A stretch of DNA of 64,000 bases from assembly GCA_963717255.1 (NCBI GenBank), contig CAVQVT010000013.1, positions 138,836 to 202,835 of the forward strand, in the 5' to 3' direction. The notes under the pieces were generated by a model. It was not told the origin of the DNA. It saw only the letters and a list, made by a program, of their open reading frames with translations, and made no database searches. Within the stretch, counting starts at the first letter, position 1. Each line of letters opens with the position of its first letter. The position numbers were made by a program, and so were the translations under genes. Positions 1 to 9,369 of the stretch are shown here, in pieces. Source of the DNA: CAIYQJ01 sp963717255 (GTDB lineage: Bacteria > Chloroflexota > Limnocylindria > Limnocylindrales > CSP1-4).

Positions 1-819
1 CGACCGACGGCTCAGGGGCGACGCGAGCAGCCGGCGCAAGGTGCCCGTCTTCTTCTCGTCGAAGATCGACCGGGCCGTGACCTGGGCCGTGAGGAAGATG
101 AACAGCACGGCGAACCCGGGGACTCCGAGCTGCACGCCGGAGATCTCCACCGGTTCGTTCTCGTCGGCGACGGCGGCGGGCTGCGTCTCGACGACCGTCA
201 CGAGGGGCCGTCCGCGCGACTCCTCGAACTGGCGACGGGCGATGGGGATCGCCAGCCGGGCAGAGGTCGCCGGGTCGAACGACGCGTTCGCGCGCTGCAT
301 CTCGGCCAGTCGCTCCAGGCTGGCCACGATCTGCCGCTCGAGGGACATGCTCCCGGTCACGCCCTGGACCGCCATCAGGACCGCCTGGCTCTGGCTGGGG
401 TCGAGCGACGTGCTCAGGAGCCGCAGCGTCACCGGCCGGCCGGCGTCGAGGTCGGCGGTGAAGCCCGCCGGGACGATCAGCAGCCGCTGGACCTCCTTCG
501 CGTCCAGCTTCGCCACGGCCTCGGCCTCGGAGTAGGCGCGACCGTCGGTGTCGCGGTAGACGGCAGCGTCGAGGCCGCCCTCCGCCGCGATGCCCGCGAT
601 GAGCGCCGTGGCGGCGGCGCCGTCCGCGTCGAGGTTCACGACCGCCAGGGGCACCCGCGCCGCGTCGCCGCCTCCGCCGCTGCCCCCGCCACCCCCGGTC
701 GCGGCCCCGGCGACGCCCAGGTACACGACGATGAACACGATCGGCAGCAGGAACGCGCCGACCAGGGCGTTGCGATCCTTGGCCAGGATCAGCAGGTCCT
801 TCCACGCGATGCTCAGCAT
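1..819 (-). CDS. ABC-2 type transporter permease, 3' end cut by window
   Basis: Membrane subunit of an ABC-2 exporter, expected to form the channel driven by the ATPase encoded just upstream on the same strand. The readable 273 residues start at an ATG whose complement is at 817-819, 28 nt after the ATPase stop. An N-terminal membrane segment lies at about residues 16-36, followed by a Gly-rich linker, a large extracytoplasmic domain (about 50-225), and the start of the second membrane block near residue 235. This is the layout of the YhgE/NatB-like ABC-2 permease group. The frame runs off the window edge, so the remaining membrane helices are not seen. Substrate cannot be told from sequence. 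The family call is confident. Confidence 0.85.
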   Translation of the reverse strand, partial: MLSIAWKDLLILAKDRNALVGAFLLPIVFIVVYLGVAGAATGGGGGSGGGGDAARVPLAVVNLDADGAAATALIAGIAAEGGLDAAVYRDTDGRAYSEAEAVAKLDAKEVQRLLIVPAGFTADLDAGRPVTLRLLSTSLDPSQSQAVLMAVQGVTGSMSLERQIVASLERLAEMQRANASFDPATSARLAIPIARRQFEESRGRPLVTVVETQPAAVADENEPVEISGVQLGVPGFAVLFIFLTAQVTARSIFDEKKTGTLRRLLASPLSRRS

Positions 820-847
820 GGCAGTCGTCCCGCCCGGTCCGCGCTCG

Positions 848-1858
848 CTACTCGCGCAGCTTCTTGCCCGTGAGGTGGAGGAAGACGCTCTCCAGGTTCG
901 GCTCGAAGATCTCGATCGACGTGAAGCCGACGTCCCGCTCGTTGAGGTAGCTCATCACCTGGACCAGGGCGTCCTGGCTTCGCCTCGTCTCGATCTTGAT
1001 CAGCATGCCCGCGGACCGGACCTCGCCCGGCGGGACGGACCCCTGGTCGTCGGGCTGGGCGCTCGCCGCTGCGGGGGGCGCCACCACGGTGACTCCGGTG
1101 ACGGCGGGCAGGTCCCGGATGGCCGCCAGCATCGCGTCGTCGACCCGCTCGAGGCCGAGCTGGATCACGCCGCCGCCGAGCATGCCGATCAGGTTCCGGA
1201 TCGTGTCGAGCGCGATGATCCGGCCCTCGTCGACGATGGCGACGCGGCTGCACAGAAGCTCGACCTCTTCCATGTAGTGGCTGGTGTAGATGATGCTCAT
1301 CCGCCGCTCGCGGTTGAGCCGCAGGACGCTCTCGAAGATGTGGTTCCGGCTCTGCGGGTCCACGCCCACCGTGGGCTCGTCCAGGAAGAGGAGCCGCGGC
1401 TGGTGGACGAGCCCGGCCGCGATGTTCACGCGGCGCTTCATGCCGCCGGAGTACTTCTCGATCGGCTCGTTGGCCCGGTCGGTCAACGCGACGATCTCCA
1501 GCACGTCGTCCACACGATCCCGCAGCTCCCGGCCCTTGAGGCCGTAGATGCGCCCGAAGAACTGCAGGTTGGCCCGCGCGCTGAGCGTCGGGTACAGGGC
1601 GAGGTCCTGGGGGACCAGGCCCTCGAGCCGCTTCACCTCGGTCGGTTCCGTCAGCAGGTCGTGGCCGCCGATGCGCGCCGTGCCCGACGTCGGCTCGAGC
1701 ACCCCGGTGAGCATCGAGATCGTCGTCGTCTTGCCGGCCCCGTTGGGTCCCAGCAGGCCGAAGATCTCGCCTTCCTCGACCTGGAAGCTGATGCCCCCGA
1801 CGGCCACCTGCTCGCCGTACTTCTTGACCAGGTCGTCGGCTTCGAGGATCGCCGGCAT
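848..1858 (-). CDS. ABC transporter ATP-binding protein (ABC-2 exporter, CcmA/NatA type)
   Basis: Cytoplasmic ATPase that powers the adjacent permease. Walker A (GPNGAGKTTT) lies at about residues 39-48, the signature YSGGMKRR near 139, and Walker B ending LLFLDEPTVGVDP near 160-172. A C-terminal extension of about 100 residues follows and is typical of drug or antibiotic exporter ATPases. An ATG 26 codons further upstream is also open, but residue 1 of the shorter form begins directly with the usual MPAILEADDLV start, so I chose 1858. At 336 aa it has normal family length. It is cotranscribed with the permease. The specific substrate is unknown. Confidence 0.92.
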   Translation of the reverse strand: MPAILEADDLVKKYGEQVAVGGISFQVEEGEIFGLLGPNGAGKTTTISMLTGVLEPTSGTARIGGHDLLTEPTEVKRLEGLVPQDLALYPTLSARANLQFFGRIYGLKGRELRDRVDDVLEIVALTDRANEPIEKYSGGMKRRVNIAAGLVHQPRLLFLDEPTVGVDPQSRNHIFESVLRLNRERRMSIIYTSHYMEEVELLCSRVAIVDEGRIIALDTIRNLIGMLGGGVIQLGLERVDDAMLAAIRDLPAVTGVTVVAPPAAASAQPDDQGSVPPGEVRSAGMLIKIETRRSQDALVQVMSYLNERDVGFTSIEIFEPNLESVFLHLTGKKLRE

Positions 1859-2044
1859 CGTCGTCCTCCCCGGGTCGATCGAGCCGCATCCGAGGTCGGT
1901 TCGAGCGACCTCTCGCCGGCGAGTCCCTCCGGTCACGGAGACGGCGCGGTCTCCGTGACGACCCGACCGGCGCCCGGCGCCCCCTGCGCCGTCTGTGCCG
2001 ACGGTGTGCCGGACCGGGTCTCGGCGGTAGGGGCGTTTGTCACT

Positions 2045-3004
2045 TCAGACGCTCGACGGGCACCCGGACTCGTCGGGCAGGAGAGGGCGCGCCACGATCT
2101 GGTACAGGTGGTCTCCGACCCGCCACCGCGTGTCCTGCGTGGCGGTGTCGAGACCGAGCGCCGCCACCTGGTCCGGCCCGGCGACCGCGCAGTACCAGGC
2201 TTCCCCGTGCGTGCCCACGGCCGCGCCGAAGGACTCCGGCCCGGCGTCGAGCGGCCAGTCCCGGACCTCCTGGTCGTCCCGCGGCTTGACAGGGGCGGGC
2301 GTCGCGCCGCCGACGGCCGTCGACCAGTCGAGGAGCGGGGTCACGAAGACGCGGGTCTCGGCCGGCGCGTACGCCGAGTCGGTCCCGACCGCGCCGGCCG
2401 GCAGCCAGGCACGAAGGTCCACGAGCCGCCCGTAGAGAGCGTCGAGCTTCCTTCGCGCCTCCATCTCCCCGGGCGGCGCGAGGCTGACCTCGTCCTCGAA
2501 GCCGAGGGCGTAGGCGGCGACGCGGTGCGTGCTGCCGCCGGTGGTCGCCGTGAACCACACGGTCCAGAGGTCGTAGACGTCGGGCAACGCGTACCGCCGG
2601 TCCGGTCCCGGCCCCAGCACGCCCGCCTCGCGGGCGGTCTCGAGGATGTGGGCCATCCCGTCAGGGGTGACGCGTGTCTCGGTGAGTCCCGGCAGCAGCG
2701 GATCCTCGGGCCCGCCGCCGTGCGAGCCGAGCGTGACGACCCGCCCGTCGCCGTAGATCGACACGTTCGGCATCTCGGCGAGGCGCATGCTCTGCGGCAA
2801 CAGGCCCCCGCCCGAGGTCGCCTGGAGCACGAGGTCCGTCGGGCCGGTCGCGTACGTGATCGGGCCTGTGTCCGCCGGGGTCGCCCCCGGGCCCGTGTCC
2901 GCGGGCGTCGCCCCCGGGCCGGGACTCCCGCCGACGGTGCATCCCGCGAGCAGCATGACCAGCGCGACGACCGCGGTCGTCGTTGTGCCCCGCAGCCTTC
3001 TCAT
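2045..3004 (-). CDS. hypothetical lipoprotein with duplicated 9-residue linker
   Basis: A 319-aa exported protein of unrecognised family. The N-terminus has positive residues, a hydrophobic stretch and the lipobox MLLAGC, so it should be lipid-anchored on the outer face of the membrane. Just after the Cys is a low-complexity linker with two tandem copies of GATPADTGP, matched by a 27-nt direct repeat in the DNA near 2865-2920. The rest looks like a soluble beta-rich domain. The frame is open far upstream to 3568, but the ATG at 3004 directly precedes the signal sequence and the upstream part lacks protein-like composition. It is transcribed divergently from the small lipoprotein at 3222. No catalytic motif seen. 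Confidence 0.75.
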   Translation of the reverse strand: MRRLRGTTTTAVVALVMLLAGCTVGGSPGPGATPADTGPGATPADTGPITYATGPTDLVLQATSGGGLLPQSMRLAEMPNVSIYGDGRVVTLGSHGGGPEDPLLPGLTETRVTPDGMAHILETAREAGVLGPGPDRRYALPDVYDLWTVWFTATTGGSTHRVAAYALGFEDEVSLAPPGEMEARRKLDALYGRLVDLRAWLPAGAVGTDSAYAPAETRVFVTPLLDWSTAVGGATPAPVKPRDDQEVRDWPLDAGPESFGAAVGTHGEAWYCAVAGPDQVAALGLDTATQDTRWRVGDHLYQIVARPLLPDESGCPSSV

Positions 3005-3221
3005 GGCAGGAAGACCGTATGTCGCAACCGTCGGCCCGGGTAGTGCCACGCTGCCCGATCCCGGCCCGCCGTGGGACGTGGACGCAGGGCCGCGGGCAGG
3101 GCCGCCGAGGCCTCCGTGCGCCACGAGCCCACCCCGGGTCGCCGGAGGTGGGTAGACTCGAGACGCGGCGAACGCCACGGCGTCCCGGCGATGATCGCCA
3201 CCTGGTCCGGAGGGAAGGCAC

Positions 3222-3518
3222 ATGCGGTCGGGACGCGTCATGGGTGTCGGAGTGGTCATCGCGGCGGTGCTGGTCGTCGGCTGCGGCGGAGGGAACGTCG
3301 AGGCAGCGAAGGTCGCCGCCTCGGTCAAGTCCGAGTTCGAGGCGCAGACGAAGAACGTCCTCGCCGAGATCACCTGCAACGACGGCGCGGCCGTGAGCGT
3401 CGGGTCGACGATCCAGTGCCAGGGGACGGGCGAGAACGGGCACGGGTACGCGTTCGAGGTCAAGCTCAAGGACGCGAACGGGGCCGTGGCCTGGTCGTCG
3501 ACCGACCTCAATCCCTGA
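3222..3518 (+). CDS. small DUF4333-like lipoprotein
   Basis: A 98-aa lipoprotein. The signal peptide ends in the lipobox VLVVGC at about residues 16-21. The mature part has two Cys residues spaced as in DUF4333 domains (ITC ... IQCQG), plus the Gly-rich turn and Trp near the end typical of that family, so an extracellular disulphide-bonded domain is likely. An AGGGAAGG Shine-Dalgarno sits just upstream of the ATG. It is followed after 31 nt by the membrane protein at 3550 in the same direction, which suggests an operon through 5969. Function of DUF4333 is unknown. Confidence 0.7.
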   Translation: MRSGRVMGVGVVIAAVLVVGCGGGNVEAAKVAASVKSEFEAQTKNVLAEITCNDGAAVSVGSTIQCQGTGENGHGYAFEVKLKDANGAVAWSSTDLNP

Positions 3519-3549
3519 GGCGGACCCGTCGGACACACGAGGCGAACGC

Positions 3550-4602
3550 ATGGACGGCGAGGGCACATCCGGGCCCGGCACGACCCCCGGGCCCGGCCCC
3601 AGCTCGGCCCCCGGGCCCGCTCCCGCGACGCCGGCGGAGGTGAAGGCCGTCGAGGAGCAGTTCCTGGGCCACGTCGTCGACGCCCCGGAGGCGGGCGGGT
3701 TCAACCCCCATGGGGCGCAGCCGGGAGGCGCGGCGCCATCGTCGGCGACGCCACCGACGGTGGACGACGTCGCGGCCTATGTCGGCCTCCTGGAGTTGAG
3801 CCAGGCCGGTGCTCCCGTGCCCGCCGCCGGTCCGATCGGCAGCGTGCGGCGCCTGCGGACGTTGACAGTGGTGACGGCGGTGGTGGGGGGATGCGGCGCC
3901 ATCCTCCTGATCCTTGCCCTCCTGGCGACTCGCCCCGGCGGCGGTGCTCCGGGCGGCGGGTCGGCGACGGGTGCGGGCGGTGCGGAAGCGCCCGCCCAGC
4001 AAGGCGATGCGGCACCGCCGGCCGTCGACGGGGCCCAGCCCGGAGCCGGGGGCGACGGGGGCGGCGCGGCGCAGCCCGTCGACGAGCAGCCTGCGGGCGC
4101 TGCGATCCCCGCGAGCTGCCTCGTGCCCCAGGGCGGGGCGCTGGATCTCGAGCTCACGGACGTCTCGTGGGTGGAGGAAGAGGATGGCCTCAGCGCTTCG
4201 TGGGACGTCCTCGTCCACAACCGCGACAGCGAGACGTTCACCGTCTTCCTCCACCGGAACGCCGACGCGAACGCGGCGACGCGGGCGAACAAGTGGGTGG
4301 GTCCCCCGGTCGACTGGGACGTCGAGGGCTACTACCTCGTCGCCCCCGACCCGGAGGCGCCGGCGATCAACAGCTGGTCCGGCGGCGTGCACACCTCGGT
4401 CGAGCCGGGGTTGCCCACTCTCTGCTCGTGGGAGGCCGTCGACCGACTGGTCGCGGTGTACGACCGACCGGAGTGCAGCGCCGACCTGTGGGCCCAGCTC
4501 ACGGCCGCGCCCGATGCCGCCGGCCGGGAGGCGTTGATGCGTCCACTCGCGATCGACATGCCCGCACCGGAGCAGATGAAGTCGTTCGAGTGCCCCCAGT
4601 AG
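3550..4602 (+). CDS. single-pass membrane protein with extracytoplasmic domain, unknown
   Basis: A 350-aa protein I do not recognise. Residues 1-30 are a Pro/Gly/Ser-rich tail. Residues 30-95 look like a cytoplasmic helical segment. One membrane helix lies at about 103-125. It is followed by a long Gly/Ala/Pro linker (about 128-185) and a globular C-terminal domain (about 190-350) with three Cys residues. The organisation (cytoplasmic tail, one helix, flexible linker, outer domain) is like surface-sensing or anti-sigma-type proteins, but no such motif is visible. It sits between two lipoprotein genes on the same strand, with 31 and 17 nt spacing, so all three are probably cotranscribed and act at the cell surface. 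Confidence 0.65.
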   Translation: MDGEGTSGPGTTPGPGPSSAPGPAPATPAEVKAVEEQFLGHVVDAPEAGGFNPHGAQPGGAAPSSATPPTVDDVAAYVGLLELSQAGAPVPAAGPIGSVRRLRTLTVVTAVVGGCGAILLILALLATRPGGGAPGGGSATGAGGAEAPAQQGDAAPPAVDGAQPGAGGDGGGAAQPVDEQPAGAAIPASCLVPQGGALDLELTDVSWVEEEDGLSASWDVLVHNRDSETFTVFLHRNADANAATRANKWVGPPVDWDVEGYYLVAPDPEAPAINSWSGGVHTSVEPGLPTLCSWEAVDRLVAVYDRPECSADLWAQLTAAPDAAGREALMRPLAIDMPAPEQMKSFECPQ

Positions 4603-4619
4603 GTCGTCGGGGCGAGGTG

Positions 4620-5969
4620 ATGGCGATGGGATCGAGGTCCGCCCGCCGGCGCGCCGGCGCCTGCCTGCTCACGGTCACGCTCGTGACCTCGGGCTGCATC
4701 GGTGGCGAGACGACGCCGGCCCCCGTGGTCCCGACGCCGGTCGCCGTGGACGGCTTCACGGGCTCACCTGGGGGCGGCGGCGGGCTCGCCCCGGCCGCGG
4801 GACAGCTGACGACCGGGATGGCCGGCGACGGGTCCCTGGGACCGCCCGGCTGGGTGCAGCCGGGCATGCGGCTCACCTGGTACGGCGCCGCCGCATCGGT
4901 CGCCCAGAGCTCCTACACGTACGTCGAGGACGAGAACGGGACGTGGGAGGACCCCACCACCGGCAAGCGCTACCGACGGACAGACGAGTCGGGCGAGGAC
5001 ATGCCGACCGCCGCCGGCGAGGCGTACACCGAGACCGACGTCATCGCCGTCGAGGGCGGCGACGTCGTGCTCGTGAACACGATGTACAGCATCGACCTGC
5101 TCGCCCGGCAGCTCGTCCTCAACCCGCTCGGGGGCGGGCGGTCCCCCGGTGTCCTCGTGGACGGCGCGTGGGTGAACCCCGACCTGCTCGCATCGGTCGC
5201 GGCGACCGGGTACGAGGGCTACCAGATCCTCCGCGGGGACTACACGCTCGATGGCAGCACGTACGCCGCGGTCAGCTTCGTGAGCTCCGGCCCCGGCGCG
5301 TACCAGGCCTCCACCTTCGACACCGCGAGCGGCGTGCTCCTGCGGACGAACACGAGCACGGAGGGGGCGGCCTCCCCGGTCCGTGGGCCGCTCGACGATC
5401 CCCAGGGCAACGTCCAGCTCTCCAACACGCGCCTGGTCGGAGCCCGGCAGCGATCGCTCCCGGGGATGACGGCACCGGTGCCCTGGTGGGTGGCGCCGGG
5501 CGGCCAGCTCGTCTACTCGGGCTCGTATACCGCCACCAACCCGCTCGACCCGTCCTCGGGCCCGTGGGTCTTCCCGATGGAGTCCACCGTGACCTTCCAG
5601 GACGTCGGGACCACGTGGGCGACGGTCGCGAGCCGCACGGTCACGGACCTCGGCGGGTCGCCCCAGGCCAGCGAGGGGACGAGCGCCACCGGCCCCACGG
5701 GGCTCTACTGGTACGACCCGGCGTCGCTCGCGGCGATGAGTCCCGGCGACCTGCTCGACGAGGACCCGGTCACCGGCGCCCGCACCTCCGTCGAGGCCGT
5801 CGGGCCGGGCGCGAGCGGGACCGTCGCGACGATCCTCACCGAGCTGAACGGCGTGACGATCCGGACCGGCTACGACGTGGGCACCGGCGTCCTCGTCTCG
5901 CTCGAGCTCGTCCAGGCCGTCACGGGCGGCACGGTCTCGCTCCAGCTCGCGTCCGGGCTGCCGGGGTAG
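4620..5969 (+). CDS. hypothetical lipoprotein, 449 aa
   Basis: Exported lipoprotein of unrecognised family. The ATG at 4620 is preceded by GGGGCGAGG, a good ribosome site. A second in-frame ATG at 4626 is possible. The lipobox LVTSGC falls near residues 20-25. The mature protein begins with a low-complexity linker and continues as a Tyr/Trp-rich, beta-rich domain with several repeated YxxTxxG-like strands. It is the last gene of the 3222-5969 lipoprotein cluster. No transmembrane segment beyond the signal and no enzyme motif. It might bind carbohydrate or cell-wall polymer, but that is only a guess from the composition. Confidence 0.7.
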   Translation: MAMGSRSARRRAGACLLTVTLVTSGCIGGETTPAPVVPTPVAVDGFTGSPGGGGGLAPAAGQLTTGMAGDGSLGPPGWVQPGMRLTWYGAAASVAQSSYTYVEDENGTWEDPTTGKRYRRTDESGEDMPTAAGEAYTETDVIAVEGGDVVLVNTMYSIDLLARQLVLNPLGGGRSPGVLVDGAWVNPDLLASVAATGYEGYQILRGDYTLDGSTYAAVSFVSSGPGAYQASTFDTASGVLLRTNTSTEGAASPVRGPLDDPQGNVQLSNTRLVGARQRSLPGMTAPVPWWVAPGGQLVYSGSYTATNPLDPSSGPWVFPMESTVTFQDVGTTWATVASRTVTDLGGSPQASEGTSATGPTGLYWYDPASLAAMSPGDLLDEDPVTGARTSVEAVGPGASGTVATILTELNGVTIRTGYDVGTGVLVSLELVQAVTGGTVSLQLASGLPG

Positions 5970-6039
5970 GCGGCGCGGCGCCGGATCCGCGGGTCGCCCC
6001 GGCGGGACCGCCGAGCCGGGACGTGCCTCTGCGCCCGCC

Positions 6040-7602
6040 CTACCCCCGGTGGCGTCGCGCGTTGACCCGGCGGCCGCGGCCCGGACCCTCGCCGCTCGCA
6101 CCGGCCGGGAACGCGCCGGGCAGGGCCTCGGCCGCCGGGTCGGGGGCGGGCGGCAGGACCGGCAGCTCCGTCTGCTCCTCGAGGCCGCCCAGGATGATGC
6201 GCCGCATCTCCGCCTCGACGGCCGGGTCGGTCTCGATGGGTCGATAGCGGGCGAGGCGGCGATCCACCTCGTCACAGGCCCGGGCGTACGTGTCCTTGCC
6301 GCCGGCCCTGAGCCAACCCTCGCGGTTGTCCCGCGTGACCACGGGCGACGGCAGGTGGAGCTCGGACGGCCAGTGGGTCGTCGTGTGGTCCGCCATGATC
6401 AGGTGCTGGTCCGCCATGAGGCGGTCGACCAGCGCCTGGACCGGGAGGTCGTCGGCGACCCTGATCTCGCGCACGAATCGGAGCGCCTGCCCGCACATCT
6501 CGTCGTCGAAGACGAGCTTGGGCAGGCTGAAGACCAACAGGAAGTCGAGCATCCCCGGGCCGCTGACGCTGTTCACGCCCGCAAGCGCCGCGATGAGCGC
6601 GCTCCCGAACGTCTCCGCGCCGGCCTGCGCGTCGAGGATCGGCGAATCGGAGAGCGCCATGTACGACTGGCACGGCAGGCCCAGCGCCTTGGCGACCGCG
6701 ACGTAGGCGGCGTCGAGCTGGATCGCCTCGATGGCCGCCATCGGCGAGCTCGCCACCTTCATGTGGAAGGTCGCCGGCGCGCCGCCGAACAGGACCGGGG
6801 CGCCGGGGCGGATGACCTGGGCCATGGTGATGCCGGCCAGGACGTCCACGGTGTGGAAGACGGTCGCTCCCACGGTCGTGACCGGCGCGACCAGGCCCAT
6901 CAACGTGACGGGCACGATCTCGACCGGGATCCCGGCCTCCACGCAGTCGATGAGGTTCTGGCACGAGTCCTCGGAGTAGCGGAAGTTGCCGGTCGCCGTG
7001 ATCGTGAAGATGGACATCGGCCGTGCCAGGAGGTCGGCCCGGTCCGCCCGGAAGAGCTGCATCAGCTCCACCATCCGCGGCACGCCGTGCTCGGTGAACG
7101 CACCGGACACGACCGGCTTCTTCGAGTTGGTCAGGACCATGGAGAGGCGCCAGGCGTCGGAGACCTGCGCCTCGATGTCGGCGTTGGTCGAGAACGCCGT
7201 CGCCAGGTAGGCGATGTGGTCGAGGCCGTCGCCGAGGCGGACGTACTCCACGAAGTCGGTCGAGTCCGCCAGCCGGAGGGCTCCGGTCCGGTGGTCGAGC
7301 CACTTGAGGCCCGACGAGCCCGGCACGAAGTGGACGCGGTCGCCGCCGAGGTCGGCGTGCGGATCGCCGTCGCGGTCGTACAGCGTGAACGACCGGGGGG
7401 CGGAGGAGATGGCCGCCTCGACGACGTCGCGCGGGAAGAGGACCCGGTCGCCGTTCGCGCTCGTCGGCAGGCCCGCCTCGATCAGGCGCTGGCGCATCCC
7501 GGGACCGCGGATCTCCATCCCGGTCTCGGCCAGCACGCGCATGGCCTCGTCCAGGATCCGCCCGATGAGGTCGTCCGACAGGACGCGGATGGTGGGTCGC
7601 AT
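6040..7602 (-). CDS. trimethylamine methyltransferase (MttB) superfamily protein, non-pyrrolysine type
   Basis: A 520-aa member of the MttB/MtgB superfamily. These are cytoplasmic TIM-barrel methyltransferases that move a methyl group from a quaternary or tertiary amine to a cobalamin protein. The hallmark central region with FTITATGN, the Gly/Pro-rich stretch near residues 225-300 and a FGSALIAALAGVN-type segment near 340-360 are visible. The whole frame is read without an in-frame TAG, so it does not use pyrrolysine. It therefore resembles the glycine-betaine-type members, whose substrates vary. No corrinoid protein or methyltransferase activator gene is nearby, so its partner must be encoded elsewhere. 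The downstream gene on the opposite strand ends 70 nt away. Upstream, 12 nt separate it from the adenosine deaminase stop in the raw frame. Confidence 0.85.
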   Translation of the reverse strand: MRPTIRVLSDDLIGRILDEAMRVLAETGMEIRGPGMRQRLIEAGLPTSANGDRVLFPRDVVEAAISSAPRSFTLYDRDGDPHADLGGDRVHFVPGSSGLKWLDHRTGALRLADSTDFVEYVRLGDGLDHIAYLATAFSTNADIEAQVSDAWRLSMVLTNSKKPVVSGAFTEHGVPRMVELMQLFRADRADLLARPMSIFTITATGNFRYSEDSCQNLIDCVEAGIPVEIVPVTLMGLVAPVTTVGATVFHTVDVLAGITMAQVIRPGAPVLFGGAPATFHMKVASSPMAAIEAIQLDAAYVAVAKALGLPCQSYMALSDSPILDAQAGAETFGSALIAALAGVNSVSGPGMLDFLLVFSLPKLVFDDEMCGQALRFVREIRVADDLPVQALVDRLMADQHLIMADHTTTHWPSELHLPSPVVTRDNREGWLRAGGKDTYARACDEVDRRLARYRPIETDPAVEAEMRRIILGGLEEQTELPVLPPAPDPAAEALPGAFPAGASGEGPGRGRRVNARRHRG

Positions 7603-7614
7603 CAGGCCGGAACC

Positions 7615-8757
7615 CTACCGCATCGGCGCCCCGCCGCGCCGCGGGCGTGCCGCGGTCCGTGCCGCACCGCGAGCGGGGCGCCGCCGACGCGGCCCCGCCG
7701 TCATGCCTCCGCCGCGAGGAGCTCGCCGCTCGCGGCCTCGAAGTCGGCCCGGAGGGCGGCCTTCCCGGAACGCGTCGAGCCAGGTCGATTCGATCCCGTC
7801 GATCGCCAGCCGTGCGAGCGACTCGACGGAGAACCCGCAGCCCTCCGCCACCGCCCGGTACTCGCCGCCGAGGTCGAGCTCCATCATCGCCGGGTCGTCC
7901 GTGTTGATGGTCACCAGGAGGCCGGCGTCGCGCATCGCCCGGAGCGGGTGCTCCGCCAGCGACGCGTACCGGTTGGCGATGACGACGTTGCTCGTCGGGC
8001 AGACGGTGAGCGGGATCCGCTCCGCCGCGACCCGGCTCACCAGGGCGGGGTCCTCCACGATCGCGATGCCGTGGTCGATCCGCTCGGCCCCGAGCACATC
8101 GATCGCCACCCGGATGTTCTCGGGCCCCACGCCCGCGGCCTCACCCGCATGGCAGGTCCGCCGCAGGCCGAGTCGACGCGCGGCCGCGAACGCCGGCGCG
8201 AAGGCCGCCAGGTCCACGCCGAGCTCCGTGGAATCAGCGCCCACGCCGATCACCCGGCGGGCACGCCCGCTCCGCAGCAGCTCGCCCATCCGCTCGACCA
8301 GGTCGAGGCCCGCCGCCGGCCCGTACGCCTTGTCGATGCCGGCGATGAGCATGCAGCGCGCCTGCGTGACGGCTTCGGCCGCCTCGATCCCCTCGGTCAG
8401 TCCCGCGACGATCTCCCCGAGGTCCTGCCCTCCGACGAGGTGGCGCGCGGGCGTGAAGAACATCTCGCGGTAGCGGAGCCCGTGCGCCGCGGCGTCGACG
8501 ATCGACTCGTAGGCGATCCTCGCCCAGTCCTCCCGGGAGACGAGGGTCTCCTGGACCAGCCAGAAGATCGCCAGGAAGGAGTCGAGCGAGTCGTACCGAT
8601 AGAGCTGGCGCGGGTCGTCGACTGGGAGCGGGCGGCCGGCCTTCCGGGCGAGCTCGACGACGGTCTCGGGACGGACAGTACCCTCGACATGGCAGTGCAG
8701 CTCGACCTTAGGGATCCTGTCGTAGATGTCGTCGATGTCGAGTCGGTCCCCGGCCAC
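7615..8757 (-). CDS. adenosine deaminase, C-terminus altered by an apparent frameshift
   Basis: Metal-dependent amidohydrolase that converts adenosine to inosine. Family motifs in order: the HxH metal site in HCHVEG (residues 21 and 23 from the chosen start), CHAGE, RIDHG and NTDDP. I chose GTG at 8757 because GGGAGGGG sits 6 nt upstream. An ATG at 8814 is also open but adds atypical residues. After ...STWLDAFR the frame turns into Arg/Gly/Pro-rich sequence. One reading frame over, the expected tail KAALRADFEAASGEL continues and stops at 7701-7703. So one extra G at 7764-7766 explains the odd end. The coordinates give the frame as read; the corrected gene would be about 350 aa. Confidence 0.85.
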   Translation of the reverse strand: MAGDRLDIDDIYDRIPKVELHCHVEGTVRPETVVELARKAGRPLPVDDPRQLYRYDSLDSFLAIFWLVQETLVSREDWARIAYESIVDAAAHGLRYREMFFTPARHLVGGQDLGEIVAGLTEGIEAAEAVTQARCMLIAGIDKAYGPAAGLDLVERMGELLRSGRARRVIGVGADSTELGVDLAAFAPAFAAARRLGLRRTCHAGEAAGVGPENIRVAIDVLGAERIDHGIAIVEDPALVSRVAAERIPLTVCPTSNVVIANRYASLAEHPLRAMRDAGLLVTINTDDPAMMELDLGGEYRAVAEGCGFSVESLARLAIDGIESTWLDAFREGRPPGRLRGRERRAPRGGGMTAGPRRRRPARGAARTAARPRRGGAPMR

Positions 8758-8904
8758 CGCGTTCCCCTCCCATTCCGGCCAGCATGCGCCCGTGCCGACA
8801 TTCTGCCGCTCCATCCTGCGGGACGTGGAGGCGCGACGCCGCGACCGGGTGGAGGCGCGACGCCGCGACCGGGCGGAGGAGGCGCCGAGGCCTGAGCGTC
8901 CCTC

Positions 8905-9369
8905 TCAGGCGTGGATCGCGTCGAGCGTGATCCGGCGGGGAGTGATGCGGCAGATCACCCGCGTGTCGAGCGTCTCCTGCTCCGCCGGGTAGATGAACCC
9001 GTAGTAGCGCGGGTGGTCCGTGTACCGCCGGGTGAGCATGTCGCAATGCTCGACGGCGCCGTCGGTGACGAGCTCGGCGTCGCCGCGGATCTGGATGAAC
9101 CGCCCCGTGTTCTCCGGGTCCACCACGAGCAGACTGCATCGCGGATCGCGCAGGAGGTCGCGGCCCTTCCGGCGCTGGAGGGTCGTGTTCACTCGGGCAG
9201 ACGCGCCGTCGTGGTCGACCCAGACGAGGCTCGATCGAGGCCGACCGTCCGGTCCGAGGGTCGTGAGGACGCCGCAGATCGGCCGGGTGAGGAGGTCGCG
9301 GTGGGACTCCGGGAGCGCGACGGGCCCGGAGGCGGGAAGGGGGGCCGACCCGGCGACGGTGGCGCTCAT
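8905..9369 (-). CDS. PPOX-class (F420- or flavin-binding) split beta-barrel protein
   Basis: A 154-aa protein of the pyridoxamine 5'-phosphate oxidase-like superfamily, whose actinobacterial and chloroflexal members often use F420 or FMN. The GVLTTLGPDGRPRSSLVW start of the barrel at about residues 33-50 and the R-D-P strand at about 75-80 are typical. The ATG at 9367-9369 overlaps the stop of the upstream paralogue at 9366, so the two are translationally coupled. Tandem paralogues could form a heterodimer, since this fold normally dimerises around the cofactor. Substrate unknown. Confidence 0.85.
   Translation of the reverse strand: MSATVAGSAPLPASGPVALPESHRDLLTRPICGVLTTLGPDGRPRSSLVWVDHDGASARVNTTLQRRKGRDLLRDPRCSLLVVDPENTGRFIQIRGDAELVTDGAVEHCDMLTRRYTDHPRYYGFIYPAEQETLDTRVICRITPRRITLDAIHA

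Noticed and set aside
2865..2920. 27-nt direct repeat as a possible CRISPR or VNTR
   Set aside because: It is in frame inside the lipoprotein gene and encodes two linker units; no spacer structure.
590..3043. 817-residue plus-strand frame
   Set aside because: Arginine/proline/alanine-rich antisense of the ABC ATPase and lipoprotein genes, with no protein-family character.
6049..8895. 948-residue plus-strand frame
   Set aside because: Antisense of the MttB-like and adenosine deaminase genes, which carry all diagnostic motifs; a high-GC shadow.
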